Source of the DNA: Liquidambar formosana | Lineage: Eukaryota > Streptophyta > Magnoliopsida > Saxifragales > Altingiaceae | Reading direction: 5' to 3' | NCBI GenBank assembly: GCA_039720395.1 | Contig: CM077833.1 | Location: forward strand, 26,558,271-26,622,270 | Length of the DNA: 64,000 nt | Shown: piece by piece, positions 46,603-58,293 of the stretch | Layout of the letters: each line of letters starts with the position of its first letter | Position numbering within the stretch: position 1 is the stretch's first letter | Notes under the pieces: generated by a model | Told to the model about the DNA's origin: nothing | Database searches by the model: none | What the model saw: the letters and a program-made list of their open reading frames with translations, nothing else | Translations under genes and position numbers: made by a program

Positions 46603-47410
46603 ATTCAAAATTGTGTTGATCCCCAGTAAATCAGTATGAAAATGTAGTAGTCCATTAGACAAGGTAAATGTATTGGAGCCTTGGAAGTCCTCCCTGTGGA
46701 TAATTTTAAATTGTAATAATAATTGTGTTAGAAATATTTAAGGTCCTTGGCCTACTTTTCTATTCAAAAAGCCACTGTTCCTATGGTTCAAAAAGGGTGC
46801 TGACATAGAGTGGAATTGGAATACCTGAGTTTCATGCCGGTTGACAATGATTCTAACAGCAACCTATGTTTTTTCAGAACCTAAATGATCTTAAGGAAAA
46901 CTCTTACATATACAGTTCACACTTGTAAAATTCGGACTCAACTGACATGTGATCTGAAAAAATCACATTAAGGCATACATTTTGGATACATGGGGGAGCA
47001 CCCATTTTCACTTATTAGTATTTAGTGGGGAAAGTGCTACTCTTTTAAACTATTTTCTGAAATCTTATTTTTCTCCTAACCTCACAGTTGACGGGGTTGT
47101 ACTATAGAAAACTGATTTTATTGCAGGTAAGAGCTAGTCCAGAGACTCTAGGAGTTTCATGGAAAAGGCATACTAGCAAACCGTCTCTTTTTTTTTTTTT
47201 TTTTAATTTATCCGGCTGTGGGTAAGATACTAAGATGTGAGATGGAGAATTCATTGGACCACAGTACCACACATTGGTATGACAAACCATTTAAAAGCAT
47301 ATGATGCCACTCAAATAATAGGATTGGATGACTCTTTATTTTTTACTCTCCATCCCTCATCCACACACCCACTGACCCACACATATCCACCCCTTTCACG
47401 CACACCCGCC
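46603..47410. other. Intergenic DNA between the two P450 genes
   Basis: It contains the 3' UTR of the first P450, a T-tract at about 47188-47206, and the promoter and CA/CC-rich 5' leader (CACCCACTGACCCACACAT) of the second. No other gene is visible. Confidence 0.5.
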
Positions 47411-49419
47411 ATGGAAACCTTATACTGTCACCTTGCTCTATTCCTGTTCCTTTTCCTGACTTTCAAATTTCTATTCAATCACAGCCAAAAGCTACCCCCA
47501 AGTCCATTCGTTCTCCCAATAATCGGTCACCTCCACCTCCTCAAGCAACCCCTCCACCGATCACTCCAAATTCTATCCTCCCAATATGGCCAATCATATA
47601 TCTCCAGTTGGGTTGCCGACCTACCCTCGTCGTATCCTCTCCATCCGCCATCGAAGAATGCTTCACCAAGAACGACATAGTTTTTGCAAACCGGCCCCGT
47701 TCCTTGGCCGGTGACCATTTTACCTACAATTATACTGCTTTTGTGTGGGCACCATATGGCCATCTCTGGCGAGACCTCCGCCGTCTCAGTGTCGTAGAAA
47801 TCTTCTCTTCAAACAGCCTCCAGAAGTTTTCTTACATCCGTGAAGGAGAAGTCCGTAATCTCGTCCACCAACTGTTTGAATTATCAAAGAGTGGCGTACA
47901 AAAGGTGGAGTTGAAATACTTTTTCTCTCTTTTGACGTTCAATGTTGCGATGAGGATGGTCACTGGAAAGAAGTGTGTTGGAGAGGAGGCTGCAGGTGTG
48001 GACGAAGGGAAGCAATATCTTCGAGAATTCAGGGAGAATTTCCTTCCCAGGTTGTCGATGAATATGTGTGATTTCTTGCCATTTTTAAGGTGGATTGGTT
48101 ACAAGGGACTGGAGAAGAATATGATAAGGTCGCACAGAAAAAGAGATGAAATCTTGCCGGGTTTGATAGATGAAACTCGACGTAAGAGAACCAGTTTTTT
48201 GAATACTACTATCGTAATGAACAGGCAAAAGAAGCTTACGGTGATTGAAACTCTCTTGTCGCTTAAAGAATCAGAACCCGAATTCTACTCGGACGATACC
48301 ATAAAAACCATCATATTTGTAAGCAGTAATATGCATTTTTTCTTTTTCCATTCCTTCGTTATTTCTTAATGCAGTTGAAGAAGTGGAGTGTTTTTGCTTC
48401 TCAAATTAATAAAAAGACTGATGTTTGTCAATATTTCGACTTTCAAGAGTGGTATTGAGTTGGATGACCTAATCCTAAATCATGAGCTGTGGTGATGGAT
48501 CCAATTTTCTTTACTGGCCTCACTTTAGTTGATGGAATTTTCCCTTTAGTATTTCCTACCCTGCATGCCCCTGCTTGCAGTATAGAAAATAGGATATCTT
48601 GAAGACGAATTCCTTTCATATTTTGTCTGAAACCGATTACTAAAACCTGTGCTTGAAAGAGAGGTTAGATTAGCTTGATTTTGTGACTTTAAATTTTCAA
48701 CCATTTGACTAGTATTTCTCCTTCTAAGTTTGTAACATTGTTGAAGCAACTAGTGTCTTTTTTCACTCTAACAATAAGAAGGCAACATGTACTTGCAGAT
48801 GATGTTCGTGGCGGGAACAGATACATCAGTGGTCACCATGGAATGGGCAATGTCACTTCTCCTCAATCACCCAGAAGCATTACAGAAGGTGAGAGCCGAA
48901 ATTGATAAGCATGTCAACCACAGGCACTTGCTAGAAGACTCAGATCTCGCCAAGCTTCCCAATCTCCGTTGCGTCATCAATGAGACACTTAGATTATATC
49001 CTTCAGTGCCACTTCCGTTACCTCATTTTTCATCCAAAGATTGCACCGTGGGGAGATATAAAATACCGCAGGGTACAACTGTGTTGGTGAATGCTTGGGC
49101 CATGCATAGGGATCCCAAGGTGTGGGAGGAGCCGACCGAGTTCAAGCCAGAGAGATTTGAAAAGATTGAAGGAGAAAGAGAAGGGTTCAAAGTTATTCCT
49201 TTTGGAATGGGGAGGAGAGCATGTCCAGGCGCTGCCATGGGCATGCGGACAGTTTCATTGGCAGTGGGTGCACTCATTCAGTGCTTTGAGTGGGGAAGGG
49301 TTGGGCAGGAGAAGGTAGATATGACCCAAAGTATTGGAGTTACTACACCCAAGGCTAAGCCTTTGGTAGCTGCATTTAAACCACGCCAAAATTCGACTAG
49401 ACTCCTCTCTCAACTTTGA
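47411..49419 (+). pseudogene. CYP81-family cytochrome P450 with a 1-base frameshift
   Basis: The start ATG at 47411 opens METLYCHLALFLFLFLTFKF and the hinge LPPSPFVLPIIGH. At about 47589 one base is missing: TATGGCCAATCATA where the neighbour has TTCGGTCCAATCATA. The frame then ends at 47680. All remaining coding sequence is open in the next frame: 47593-48318, then exon 2 at 48799-49419 after an intron at 48319-48798. Exon 2 has exactly the same length (621 bp) as in the intact neighbour. The catalytic motifs are present: AGTDTS, ETLR, FKPERF, FGMGRRACPG. This is one recent lesion in an otherwise preserved gene, so a sequencing or assembly error is a fair alternative. If real, the product stops near residue 90. 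Confidence 0.88.
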
Positions 49420-49574
49420 ACTCAAAATTGTGTTTCTGGGTATAAATTTTTAGCAAATCCCTAATCATGATCGATGTGAAAATAAGCGTACTTCATTAGA
49501 AATGGTCTTGAAGGTCCATCCCTTTGGATAATTTGAAATTGTAATAATAAGGTTAGGAAAATTGAAGGCAATGG

Positions 49575-49722
49575 CTTTACATTCAAGTTTATTCCATTTG
49601 GAATGGGGTGGAGGGGTTGTCCAGGCGCTGGCGCCTAGCCATGCGGATAATCGGTTTGCCATTGGGCGCCTATATCCAATGCTTTGACTGGGAAAGAGTT
49701 GGGCCTGAGATGGTACTCTTAT
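49575..49722 (+). pseudogene. Fragment of a third CYP81 gene (heme-binding region)
   Basis: The stretch reads [18 protein letters not shown], then a stop, and after a frame change [20 protein letters not shown] and GPEM. It aligns with the heme-binding end of the two P450 genes just upstream. Only this part remains. Confidence 0.8.
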
Positions 49723-50410
49723 CCTCTTGAGCCATTGAGGTGGTGATGTCAAATTGGCCTTACAGCAGGGATGTGGGTCAGATCCTTCCACGAGGAGCGG
49801 AGGAGCCCACGGTGCCGCTCATGGACTGGCCCAATGGGCTTTGAGGATGAACTTTGAGAATCTTTGTCCGGTAATATTTGGACATGCGGGTCACAACTGG
49901 TAGACCGAATGACTCCTATGGGCTCAATGCAACCGAGGAGAGGATCTTGCGCAAGTAACCTCAATTCATAAATCGTTACGAATTCATTATTCCAGTAGTA
50001 ACGAAAAGTCGGAAAAAAAAAAAAAAATTCCCTAATCCCTACCTATTCATGTATGTTAGCTTCCAACTATCATTTATATGTCGAGAAAGACAACTACTCG
50101 GTATGGTTTTTTTTATATTAAAAAGAATAATATTAAAAAAAATAAAAATAGAGAGATTTTAAATACTCGTAGGTGAAGCAAAATCAGAAAACATAAAATT
50201 GTCTCACACGATGGCAGTTGATCCCATTTCGAATGAGGTATTAGCCATTCAACTGAAAAAATGAATATGCTGAGGTAGTCCCACACGCAGCACAAGCTAT
50301 AAGGTTTTCAACCTAAAAATTGAAGTCTAATATATGAGATCATTTGAATATTGATTGACTTGACCGATTGACAGTTAGGGAGGTTGCATCAACCTAATTT
50401 TATATGATGG
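49723..50410. other. Intergenic DNA with a GC-richer repeat-like segment
   Basis: About 49727-49970 is GC-richer and resembles dispersed plant repeat DNA (GCCGCTCATGGACTGGCCCA, CTATGGGCTCAATGC). No coding frame is recognised. The rest is AT-rich. Confidence 0.4.
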
Positions 50411-52806
50411 AGGAGCTGAATCTCACAAATAGACCTGCATTCACAAGCTAAGAAACAATGTTAGAGGGTAGGCCAAGGTGGGTTTTGGGCAAGCCCTCTC
50501 CAAAGCTCAAGTCAGAGGTCCTTTATGGAGGTAAAGGCAAGGAAGAAGATGAATCTTAGAAAATTAGAGTACTGTAGCTTACTTTATTTGGTTGTATCGT
50601 ATTCTATTTATACCCACCTGTACGGATTGACTATGTGAGGTCAGGTAATTGCCTTGGTTACGTTAGATCTGACCATGGTTTGCCAATAACCGTCTGACTA
50701 TGGTTTACTGATCATGGTTAGGCAGATAACCATGGTTTCTTGTAACCGCTGTGTCAAGGATAACAGCTGTATTCAAAGTCTTGGACTGTAGTAATAATTT
50801 GGACTGTAGTGTGAGTCATATGATGGGCGTCCCAAGCTGAACATAAGGTCCCGAACTAGGTAATAATGTGCCTTGCAATAAATTTTGACTGGGCTGTCGT
50901 AGCCACATGTCAACAGTCCCAATTCGATTTCCTTAGCTCGAGCTAGGTCTTCGGTTTGAGAATATTTCCACACAACTTACCCCAATTATGACTTTCCTGA
51001 TGCGAGACTTGTCATAATTCACAATTGCTAAATGGTTCACACTGTGCCCCTATGGCGTTTGAGTTTCTTGGGGCTTAGCTGGCAGTTGTTAGTCACGCCC
51101 TTCCATGTTTCGAGGCGCTAACGTCATAAGCAAGTAAGGATGTCTTGTCTGCCGTAAATAGTATTAAATGCTCCAGAAGCATTATGTCTTTGGGGAAATT
51201 AAATCACTATTCACTTTACCTTTTGCTTTCTCTCTCTATTCTCTCTGCCTCTTCTTTCTGTTTTCTCTACTCTCTCTGCTTTCATCGGAATATACTATGA
51301 ACACCACCTTTTCGCCGAAATCCACTGTTAACACCATTCATCCGTTGGAGAAAATCTGTCTCGAGCCTTTTCACCGTTCTAGGGTTTACTTTGTCGCCAC
51401 TACTCTTCACTTGAGGACTGCCTTTGGTTCCTTCGCCGTTCCAGAAGTTGTTCTTTGAAGGTTCTTGCCGCTATGCGATTGTCTCTATCTGGTGGACTTG
51501 CTTTTTTGGCCTACTCCTTGGAATCTGAAACGGTATAACCTTTTTTTTGTCTTTATTTTTTAATTTATTCAATGCTATTTTTCTTAGCTTAGGACTGTTA
51601 GTGTTGTTTTTGGGGTTTGGTTCGCAATCCTAGGGTTTTCCTTCGATTTTTGGGGCAAAACATCAAGTTTCTAGTTTTCCCACTCCTAGGCAAAGAAAAA
51701 TAGCATCAAACAAATTAAAAAATAAAGACAAAGAAAGGGTTATACCGTTTCAGATTCCAAGGAATAGGTCGGAAAATCAAGTCCACTGGATAGAAACGAT
51801 CGCGTGGCGGTAAGAACCTTCAAAGAATAACTTCTAGAACGGCGAAGGAACCAAAGGCAGTCCTCAAGTGAAGAGCAGTGGCGGTAGAGCAAACCCTAGA
51901 ACAGTGAAAAGGCTTGAGGCAGATTTTCTCCAGCAGATGAACGGTGTTAACAGTGGATTTCGGTGAAGGCAAAGAAAGCAGAGAGAACAGAGAGAGAAAG
52001 CAGAGAGAATAGAGAGAGAAAGCAAAAGGTAAGGTGAATAGTGATTTAATTTTCTCAAAGACATAATGCTTTTGGAGCATTTAATACTATTTACGGCGGA
52101 CAAGACATCCTTACTTGCTCATGACGTCAGCGCCTCGAAACACGGAAGGGTGTAACTGACAACTGCCAGCTAAGCCCTAAGAAACTCAAACGCCATAGGG
52201 GCAAAGTGAAAACCATTCAGCAATTGTGAATTATGACAAGTTCTGCTTCGGGAAAGTCATAATTAGGGCAAGTTGTGTGGAAATATTCTCAAACCGAAGA
52301 CCCAGCTCGAGCTAAGGAGCTCGAATTGGGACTGTTGACACGTGGCTACGACTGCTCAGTCAAATTCATTGCCAGGCACGTTATCACCTAGCTCGAGACC
52401 TTATGTTCAGCTCGGGACACCCATCATATGACTCACACTACAGTCCAAATTATTACTACAGTCCAAGACTCTGAATACAGCTGCTATCCCTGACACAGTG
52501 GTTACAAGAAACCATGATTATCTGCCTAACCATGATCGGTAAACCATGGTCAGATCTGACCTAACCAACGCAATTACCTGACCTCACATGGTCAGTTCGT
52601 ACAGGTGAGTATAAATAGAATACGATGCAGCCAAATAAGGTAAGCTACAGTATCCTAATTTTCCAAGATTCATCTTCTTCCTTGCCTTTACCTCCATAAA
52701 CGGTTTCTGACTTGAACTTTGGAAAGGGCTTGGCCAAAACCCACATTAGCCTACCCTTTGACATTGTTTCTTAGCTTGTGAAAGCAAGTCCCTTCGTGAG
52801 ATTCAC
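50411..52806. repeat. Large inverted repeat: arms of about 1.15 kb, loop under 100 bp
   Basis: The left arm (about 50411-51594) and right arm (about 51682-52806) are inverted copies at roughly 90% identity by eye. Shared landmarks: CACAAGCTAAGAAACAATGT at the outer ends, GGTTTCTTGTAACC, GGCGTTTGAGTTTCTT, ATGCTCCAGAAGCATTATG or ATGCTCCAAAAGCATTATG, and GGAATCTGAAACGGTATAAC near the centre. The outer ends include the last codons of an open frame (...AFTS then stop), so each arm appears to be the 3' part of a transposable element and the pair sit tail to tail. Short open frames on both arms (51168-51458 plus, 51820-52080 minus) are the same sequence read twice. Confidence 0.9.
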
Positions 52807-53098
52807 CTCCTTCACCTTCTTCAGCTCCGCCTCCAAATCAGCGTAGTCCTTCTTCGTGAGTTCGAGTTTGCTGACGGCGCTCTCAGCATTGGACTTGAAA
52901 GTCCTACATTCAGTCTTCAGTTTTTCCAATTGGGACATTGCCACAGAGCAGTTCACCTCAAACTTCTGCAGTTTTTTCTCAAACTCACTCTGGACTTTGG
53001 TAACCTCGATCTCTATTTTGTTGTTCTCTTCCACGAGGAGGTCACCAGCAAGCAAGATTTGTTGGTAGCCCTATAAAGACATAGCCAAGTTAAAAACC
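52771..53098 (-). pseudogene. Coiled-coil fragment, probably transposon-derived
   Basis: On the minus strand a probable splice acceptor (TTATAG, about 53071) precedes GYQQILLAGDLLVEENNKIE. A heptad-rich segment follows (KVQSEFEKKLQKFEVN, LEKLKTECRTFKSNAESAVS, LEAELKKVKEVNL), then a stop inside the inverted-repeat arm. It is cut on its 5' side by the segmental-duplication junction at 53132. Coiled-coil stretches of this kind occur in plant gag-like or domesticated transposon proteins; the exact family is not recognised. Confidence 0.5.
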
Positions 53099-54409
53099 GA
53101 ACTGAAAGATTACAGATTTATACCCCACACATTAAGAGAAGGGGAGTCAGGAAAAAAAAAGAAGAAAAAAAGTGAAAAGGAGACTTTGAGCAGCATACAA
53201 TGGGCGTGGAATTACACTTCCGTTTAGTCTCTATATTTTGTCAATGGTGGTTGCTGGTTGTGGGTAGTGCTGCTTTCTCCTCGTGAATTGCTGCTTCCGA
53301 TGTTTTTTTTGTCAACTTTTGCCGGTCCTTTAGGACTTTATAATATAATCTATATATGTTGTATACCAAGCGTATGTGAATTGAAATATTTTAAAGTTTG
53401 TTCAAAAAAACCTGGGGTCTATATTCCAATTGGCTTTTTCTTGAGGGTATTCTACAATGTTGTCTGTTCTATGGTGTCCTTTTTCCTGTCTTTATTCTTC
53501 TTCTCCATCTTTATTGTCTCTCACTGGGTTCAACCCCATTGATTACACTTTTACCGAAACCTGATTTTGAAAGGGCATAATGTTTCCTTTCATACAGATT
53601 TAGAGATTTTCTAGTACTAAAGAATCTAGAATGGATAAATTTTTTCTTGCTTTGCAGCATTATATCAATCCATTTAGGTTAGTTCCTGACTCCATATACT
53701 AGCAAATTAAGCGGACATGGCGTCAGTCTCTTTTATGTCAGGCCTCTGTTCAAGCCCGAATCCCATATACCAAAAATAAGAAAAAAACAGAACGTGGTGC
53801 ACTACTCGATTCTTATGCGGGAACTTCTTGTTTTTCACACAAATCTTCATGAGCTACTGCAGCTAACAATGGAGTTGATGTCATAGTGGCCCTTAATTTT
53901 TTGAATAATGATGGCTTTTTGAAATTAAATGGTATGTGGACTGTGGTGGTGGGCTAGAATCCCGGCCGGCCAATAGACGCATGCTCGTGCCCAAGTGGCG
54001 TGTCAATTGGGTTAAACCATTAAACCAATCAAAAAAATTATTAAAAAATAACTAATAGTAGATTAATGTGGCGGTTATTATAGTAGATTAATGTGGTGGT
54101 TATCACCTCAATTGAATACGAGGATTCTTTATTAAAAAAATTTGAATAATTTAACATTTTTCTAAGAAAATATATATGAACCCATCAAGGTTGATGTCTC
54201 ACTTAATGCACCATGTGTTAAAATTGATTTAATTTAATTTATTTAAATCATTTGATTGTAATAATTTTGGACAGTGTTATGCATCCAACCAATTGTCCTA
54301 GCTTTCGTTTTCTCACCTAATGTGATAACATCAGCGTCACACCATCAAAACATATATTTTAGTTTGATAAACTAACTGGGTCACATCATAATGGATTAAT
54401 TTGGATTTG

Positions 54410-54608
54410 GTGCAGTTATTGCATGGTGCAGTAAACGTAGGATCAATGACACGTGATAATGAAAAGAAATAGAGGGCTGAAATTCGAAAGATGTATTTGA
54501 GGCTTAATACCTAACATTTCTCCATTTCTCCTCCTTGCTCACGTTTCATCGATCCTACATTTACTGCACCATGCAGTAATAGTAGTCAACAGCACCAAAT
54601 CCGAATCC
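54410..54608. mobile_element. Foldback MITE, copy 3
   Basis: Paralogue of copy 1 (37506-37718): TTGGATTTGGTGCAGTTATT on the left, CACCAAATCCGAATCC on the right, with complementary internal arms. Confidence 0.75.
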
Positions 54609-55912
54609 AAAATAAAGAAAAGAAAAGTTGAAAATACCGATGAAAAGATTTGCATTTTCTTTTATTTTTATTTTTATTTTTATTTTTATTTTTATATTCC
54701 TCGATCGGTGGAAGTCTTTAAGGATGTTTTACTAAAATAAACATGTGTATTACTTCGTTTATCTCTTGGAATTAAACTGGTTTTTGATAAACTAATGTGT
54801 TAGGTGGAATTGTGGAGCTTGTGTGGCGATGGGTCCAGTTGTCTACTTCTTGTTAATATGGCAAGATTTTTCACTTGAATTGAGAGGACGCGGGGAGACT
54901 GGATAAGAGGAGATTTCTAGAATGGCTAGTAGTAAATTATTACTTGCTTTGCAGGTTAGTTCCCAACTCCATGCACTGGCAAATTAAGTGGACATGGTGT
55001 TTGTCTCTTTTGTGTGAGGCCTTAGTTCAAGCCGGACTCCTTAGTTCAAGCCGGACTCCCATAAACACCCCCCAAAAAAAAAAAAAAAAAAACACGTGGT
55101 GTACTACTCGATTATTATGGGAGAACTTGTGGTTTTTCACGCAAATTTTCATGAACTAATGCACCCAAGGATGGAGTTGATGTCATGGTGCCCCTTAGTC
55201 TTTTGAATAATGATGGCTTTTGGAATTTAATTAGATATATACTCTCGCCCAAATGGCGTGTCAATTGGGTTAAGCCGTTAAACCAATCAAAAAAAATTAT
55301 TAAAAAATAACTTCTCATAGTATATAAATGTAGCGATTATCACGTGCGTTAATTGGATAAGATGATTTTGATAAAAAAAAAAAAAATATTGAATAATTTA
55401 ACATTTTTTTAAGAAAAATATATATATGAACCCATCATGGTCGGTTTCTCACTTAATGCACCATGTGTTAAAATTGACTTAATTTAATTTATTTAAATCA
55501 TTTGATTTTAATAATTTTGGACAGTGCATCCAACCAGTTGTCCTAGCTTTCGTCTTCTCACCTAATGTGATCACGCCATCAAAGCATATATTTTACTCGG
55601 TAATTTGACAAACTAATGTGGGGTCACATCATAAGGAAAATAAAAGTTGAAAACAGCGGTGAAAAGATTTTCAATTTCCATTTTTTTTTCTATTTTTTTC
55701 ATTTTCATCGGTTGATAGAAGTCTTTCAAGGATGTTTTAATAAAATAAACATGTTTATCACTTCGTTTCTCTTGGAATTAAACTGGTTTTTGATAAATTA
55801 ATGTGTTAGGTGGAAATGTGGAACTTATGTGATGATGGGTAAGTTGTCTACTTATTGTTGATATGGTAAGATTTTTCACTTAAATTGAAAGGACTCGGAA
55901 AAGGATTTGGAT

Positions 55913-56112
55913 TTGGTGCAGTTATTACATAGTGCAGTAAACGTAGAATTGATGACACATGGTAAGGAAGAGAAATGGATGGTTAAAATTCAAGAGATGT
56001 TTTAATGTCCAACACCTAACAGTCCTCTATTTCTCTTTCTTGTCCACATGTCATCAATTCTACATTTATTGCACCATGCAGTAAAAGTAGTCAACTGCAC
56101 TAAATCCGAATC
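55913..56112. mobile_element. Foldback MITE, copy 4
   Basis: Paralogue of copy 2 (38934-39144): GGATTTGGATTTGGTGCAG on the left and CTGCACTAAATCCGAATC on the right. Confidence 0.75.
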
Positions 56113-57119
56113 TATACTGGGAGACTAGATAAGAGGAGATTTATTAAAATTGGTGTGACCCATTCATTGATGTGGTCAATTTTGGTATTGGGTTTGCTCT
56201 CTTATATGTTTGATATTAAGGGACCATCTTTTGATCACAATCATCTTGGTCTATCTTGTAATTTACTGGAGAGTCATTATAGGACATAATGTTTAATTTA
56301 AATGAATTTAATATAAAATTAAAAAAATTATAATTTATGTATATACGGATAGATTTGTTAGAAAATATCACATCTTTTATCGCTCAAATATTAGGTTTAA
56401 CATGTTTTCATATACCTGTTTGGACCCTCTATTTATAAGCTTAGGTTTTTAAATTGGAAACTTAACATGGGTTTTTACAATTCAGGAAGTAGTATTTGAA
56501 TGATTTTTTCCCTTAGTGCTTTCCCCCTACCCCTTACCTATCATTCTTTCAAATCCCCTCAAATCATTTTCCCGACGAGTTTTATCTATAATGTTTTTGT
56601 ACTTTTGCAAATCATTTAGAGGGCATAACTGAATGATCATTAACAAATTTTAGTAGTAAAAATTAAAAGGAGTTGTTAAGTTATAATACCATCTTAATTT
56701 TAGTATCAAAAAAATTTGTTTAAGGTATAATCCCCGTATACAGATTATACACTCACTATTTTTTTTCTTTTTTAGCAAAACGTTTCAAAATGTATACATA
56801 TTTGACTTATATTTCTAAGCACATGTAATCTCTCTATTTCATATACATTGGATAATTATATGACAAATACATGAGAGTGACCTCTAAAAAAAATCATTAA
56901 AGCTATATCCAAAACATATTACAACAACTATCCTATATCATAAAAATTCGATCACGTTTTAATTTCGGGACCATTAAGTCAATAACATGTGGAATAGTAA
57001 TTAAAAATAAAAATAAAATAGATTGAAAAATAAAATTAGAAAGAGAAAACACTCAAATTGGGACCCCCCACGTGGATCTATGATTTTTTTTCAAGGAGCA
57101 CGTGGATCTATGATTTTCT

Positions 57120-57530
57120 TTGAAAAGGCTCGTAGTAGAGAGCTGCAAGCGAGTAAGCGAATAGCGCAGCCGCAGGCTTATACTGCGCCAGGGCGTATGA
57201 TAGTACTAAGGACTTTTCTGCATCGAGAAACCAATACTGAGCTAGTTGACCGTTGAAAATAGTACGGATCAAATCATCCCATCCCTCAGATAAAGCCCAG
57301 AGACCGTGAGATTCCGTCGTGATAGCTAAAGCAATAGCCAGCCTATATCATGAGAACGGGTGGGACTAATGATTTCGAAACCAAAGTGAAATTCACAATC
57401 TCCTTATTAGGAATCGTGCGCATTAATTTGTCCGCCAGATGTTTGTTGATACTCCTGAGCAAGTAGGCTTGTGGTTTAATTCTCCTTGTTAAAGCGGGGA
57501 AAAAAAAAACAAAGAAGCCATCCAAGCTCA
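57120..57530 (-). pseudogene. Relic of an unidentified protein-coding gene, right copy
   Basis: Minus-strand translation gives SINKHLADKLMRTIPNKEIV, then NFTLVSKSLVPPVLM. After a frame change near 57347 it gives LAIALAITTESHGLWALSEG, WDDLIRTIFNGQLAQYWFLD, AEKSLVLSYALAQYKPAAAL and FAYSLAALYYEPF. The coherence over more than 120 residues on both sides of one shift indicates a real former gene. It is better preserved than the left copy. Family unknown; the hydrophobic Ala/Leu segments would suit a membrane protein. Confidence 0.5.
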
Positions 57531-57846
57531 ATTGTTTCGTTTTCGTGATTGTATTTGAATGGTTGTACCATTATTTTCAAGTTAAAAATATTTTACTTCA
57601 AAAGCTGCAATTGCAAAATGCTAAAAAAGTTTACAATGGCAACTTTTCGTAATTTCATTACAAAGGATGGCTTAATCTTTCGGACACACGAGCACGTGCC
57701 CAACTTATATATGGTTTTGATTGTGGATCAATTAAAATGAGCATAAGCGTTTTTCGTCTAGATGCATGCTCCCATATGTCGGTCCCATGTGTTTTTATAA
57801 AGACAATTATTTTGAGTTCTCAAACTACCGTTTTCGGTATTGAAAT

Positions 57847-58293
57847 GGGTTAATGATTTTTTAGTACCACCAACTTTAGGGTTAATGTTAATTTAGTCCA
57901 CAAACTTCTAATTGTTATAATTTGGGAACTAAATTAAAATTAGTGTTTCAATGTAGGACAAGGGCTAACGCCCGTCAATAAACTTGACGGAATGGCCACG
58001 TGTATGCTAATGTGGCAGGGAACAACCACGTATATGCTGATATGGCAGACAAGTGGCAGGATTTTAAACCAAAAAAAAAAAAACCAACGACAAAAACAAA
58101 AACCAAAATTTTTTTTTTCAAAAAACATCTTCTTCGTTCTCATGGATTGCCCATGGTGGTTGCCATGGCCAATCCTCCTCTCTTTCTTCTATTTCCCCAT
58201 TCTACTACTCTCATTTTGAATTCTTTTATGATAACCTGATTTGATTAAAAGGGGAAAAAAAACCTCTAAACTATATATGATTTGGAAAATAAA
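57847..58293. other. Intergenic repeat-like DNA
   Basis: It contains GTTAATTTAGTCCACAAACT, AACTTGACGGAATGGCCACG and two similar ACCACGT(G)TATGCTGATATGGCA motifs, as in dispersed plant repeats. Antiparallel short frames here are not genes. It ends at the Helitron insertion point. Confidence 0.45.

Larger units (their letters stand above)
53132..57846. repeat. Segmental duplication, right copy (4.7 kb)
   Basis: Direct copy of 36240-41559, about 17 kb away, with the same internal tandem structure (units near 53620-54900 and 54910-56120), two foldback MITEs and the same gene relic near 57130. It starts with the CLE 3'-region sequence but has no CLE coding sequence. It lacks the SINE of the left copy, with an intact empty site near 56200. 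The long frame at 53258-53542 lies in CLE 3' UTR-derived sequence and is not a gene. Confidence 0.9.

Noticed and set aside
53258..53580. Hydrophobic 94-codon and overlapping frames
   Set aside because: The sequence is a copy of the CLE 3' untranslated region (36340-36660), where the matching frame is not maintained.
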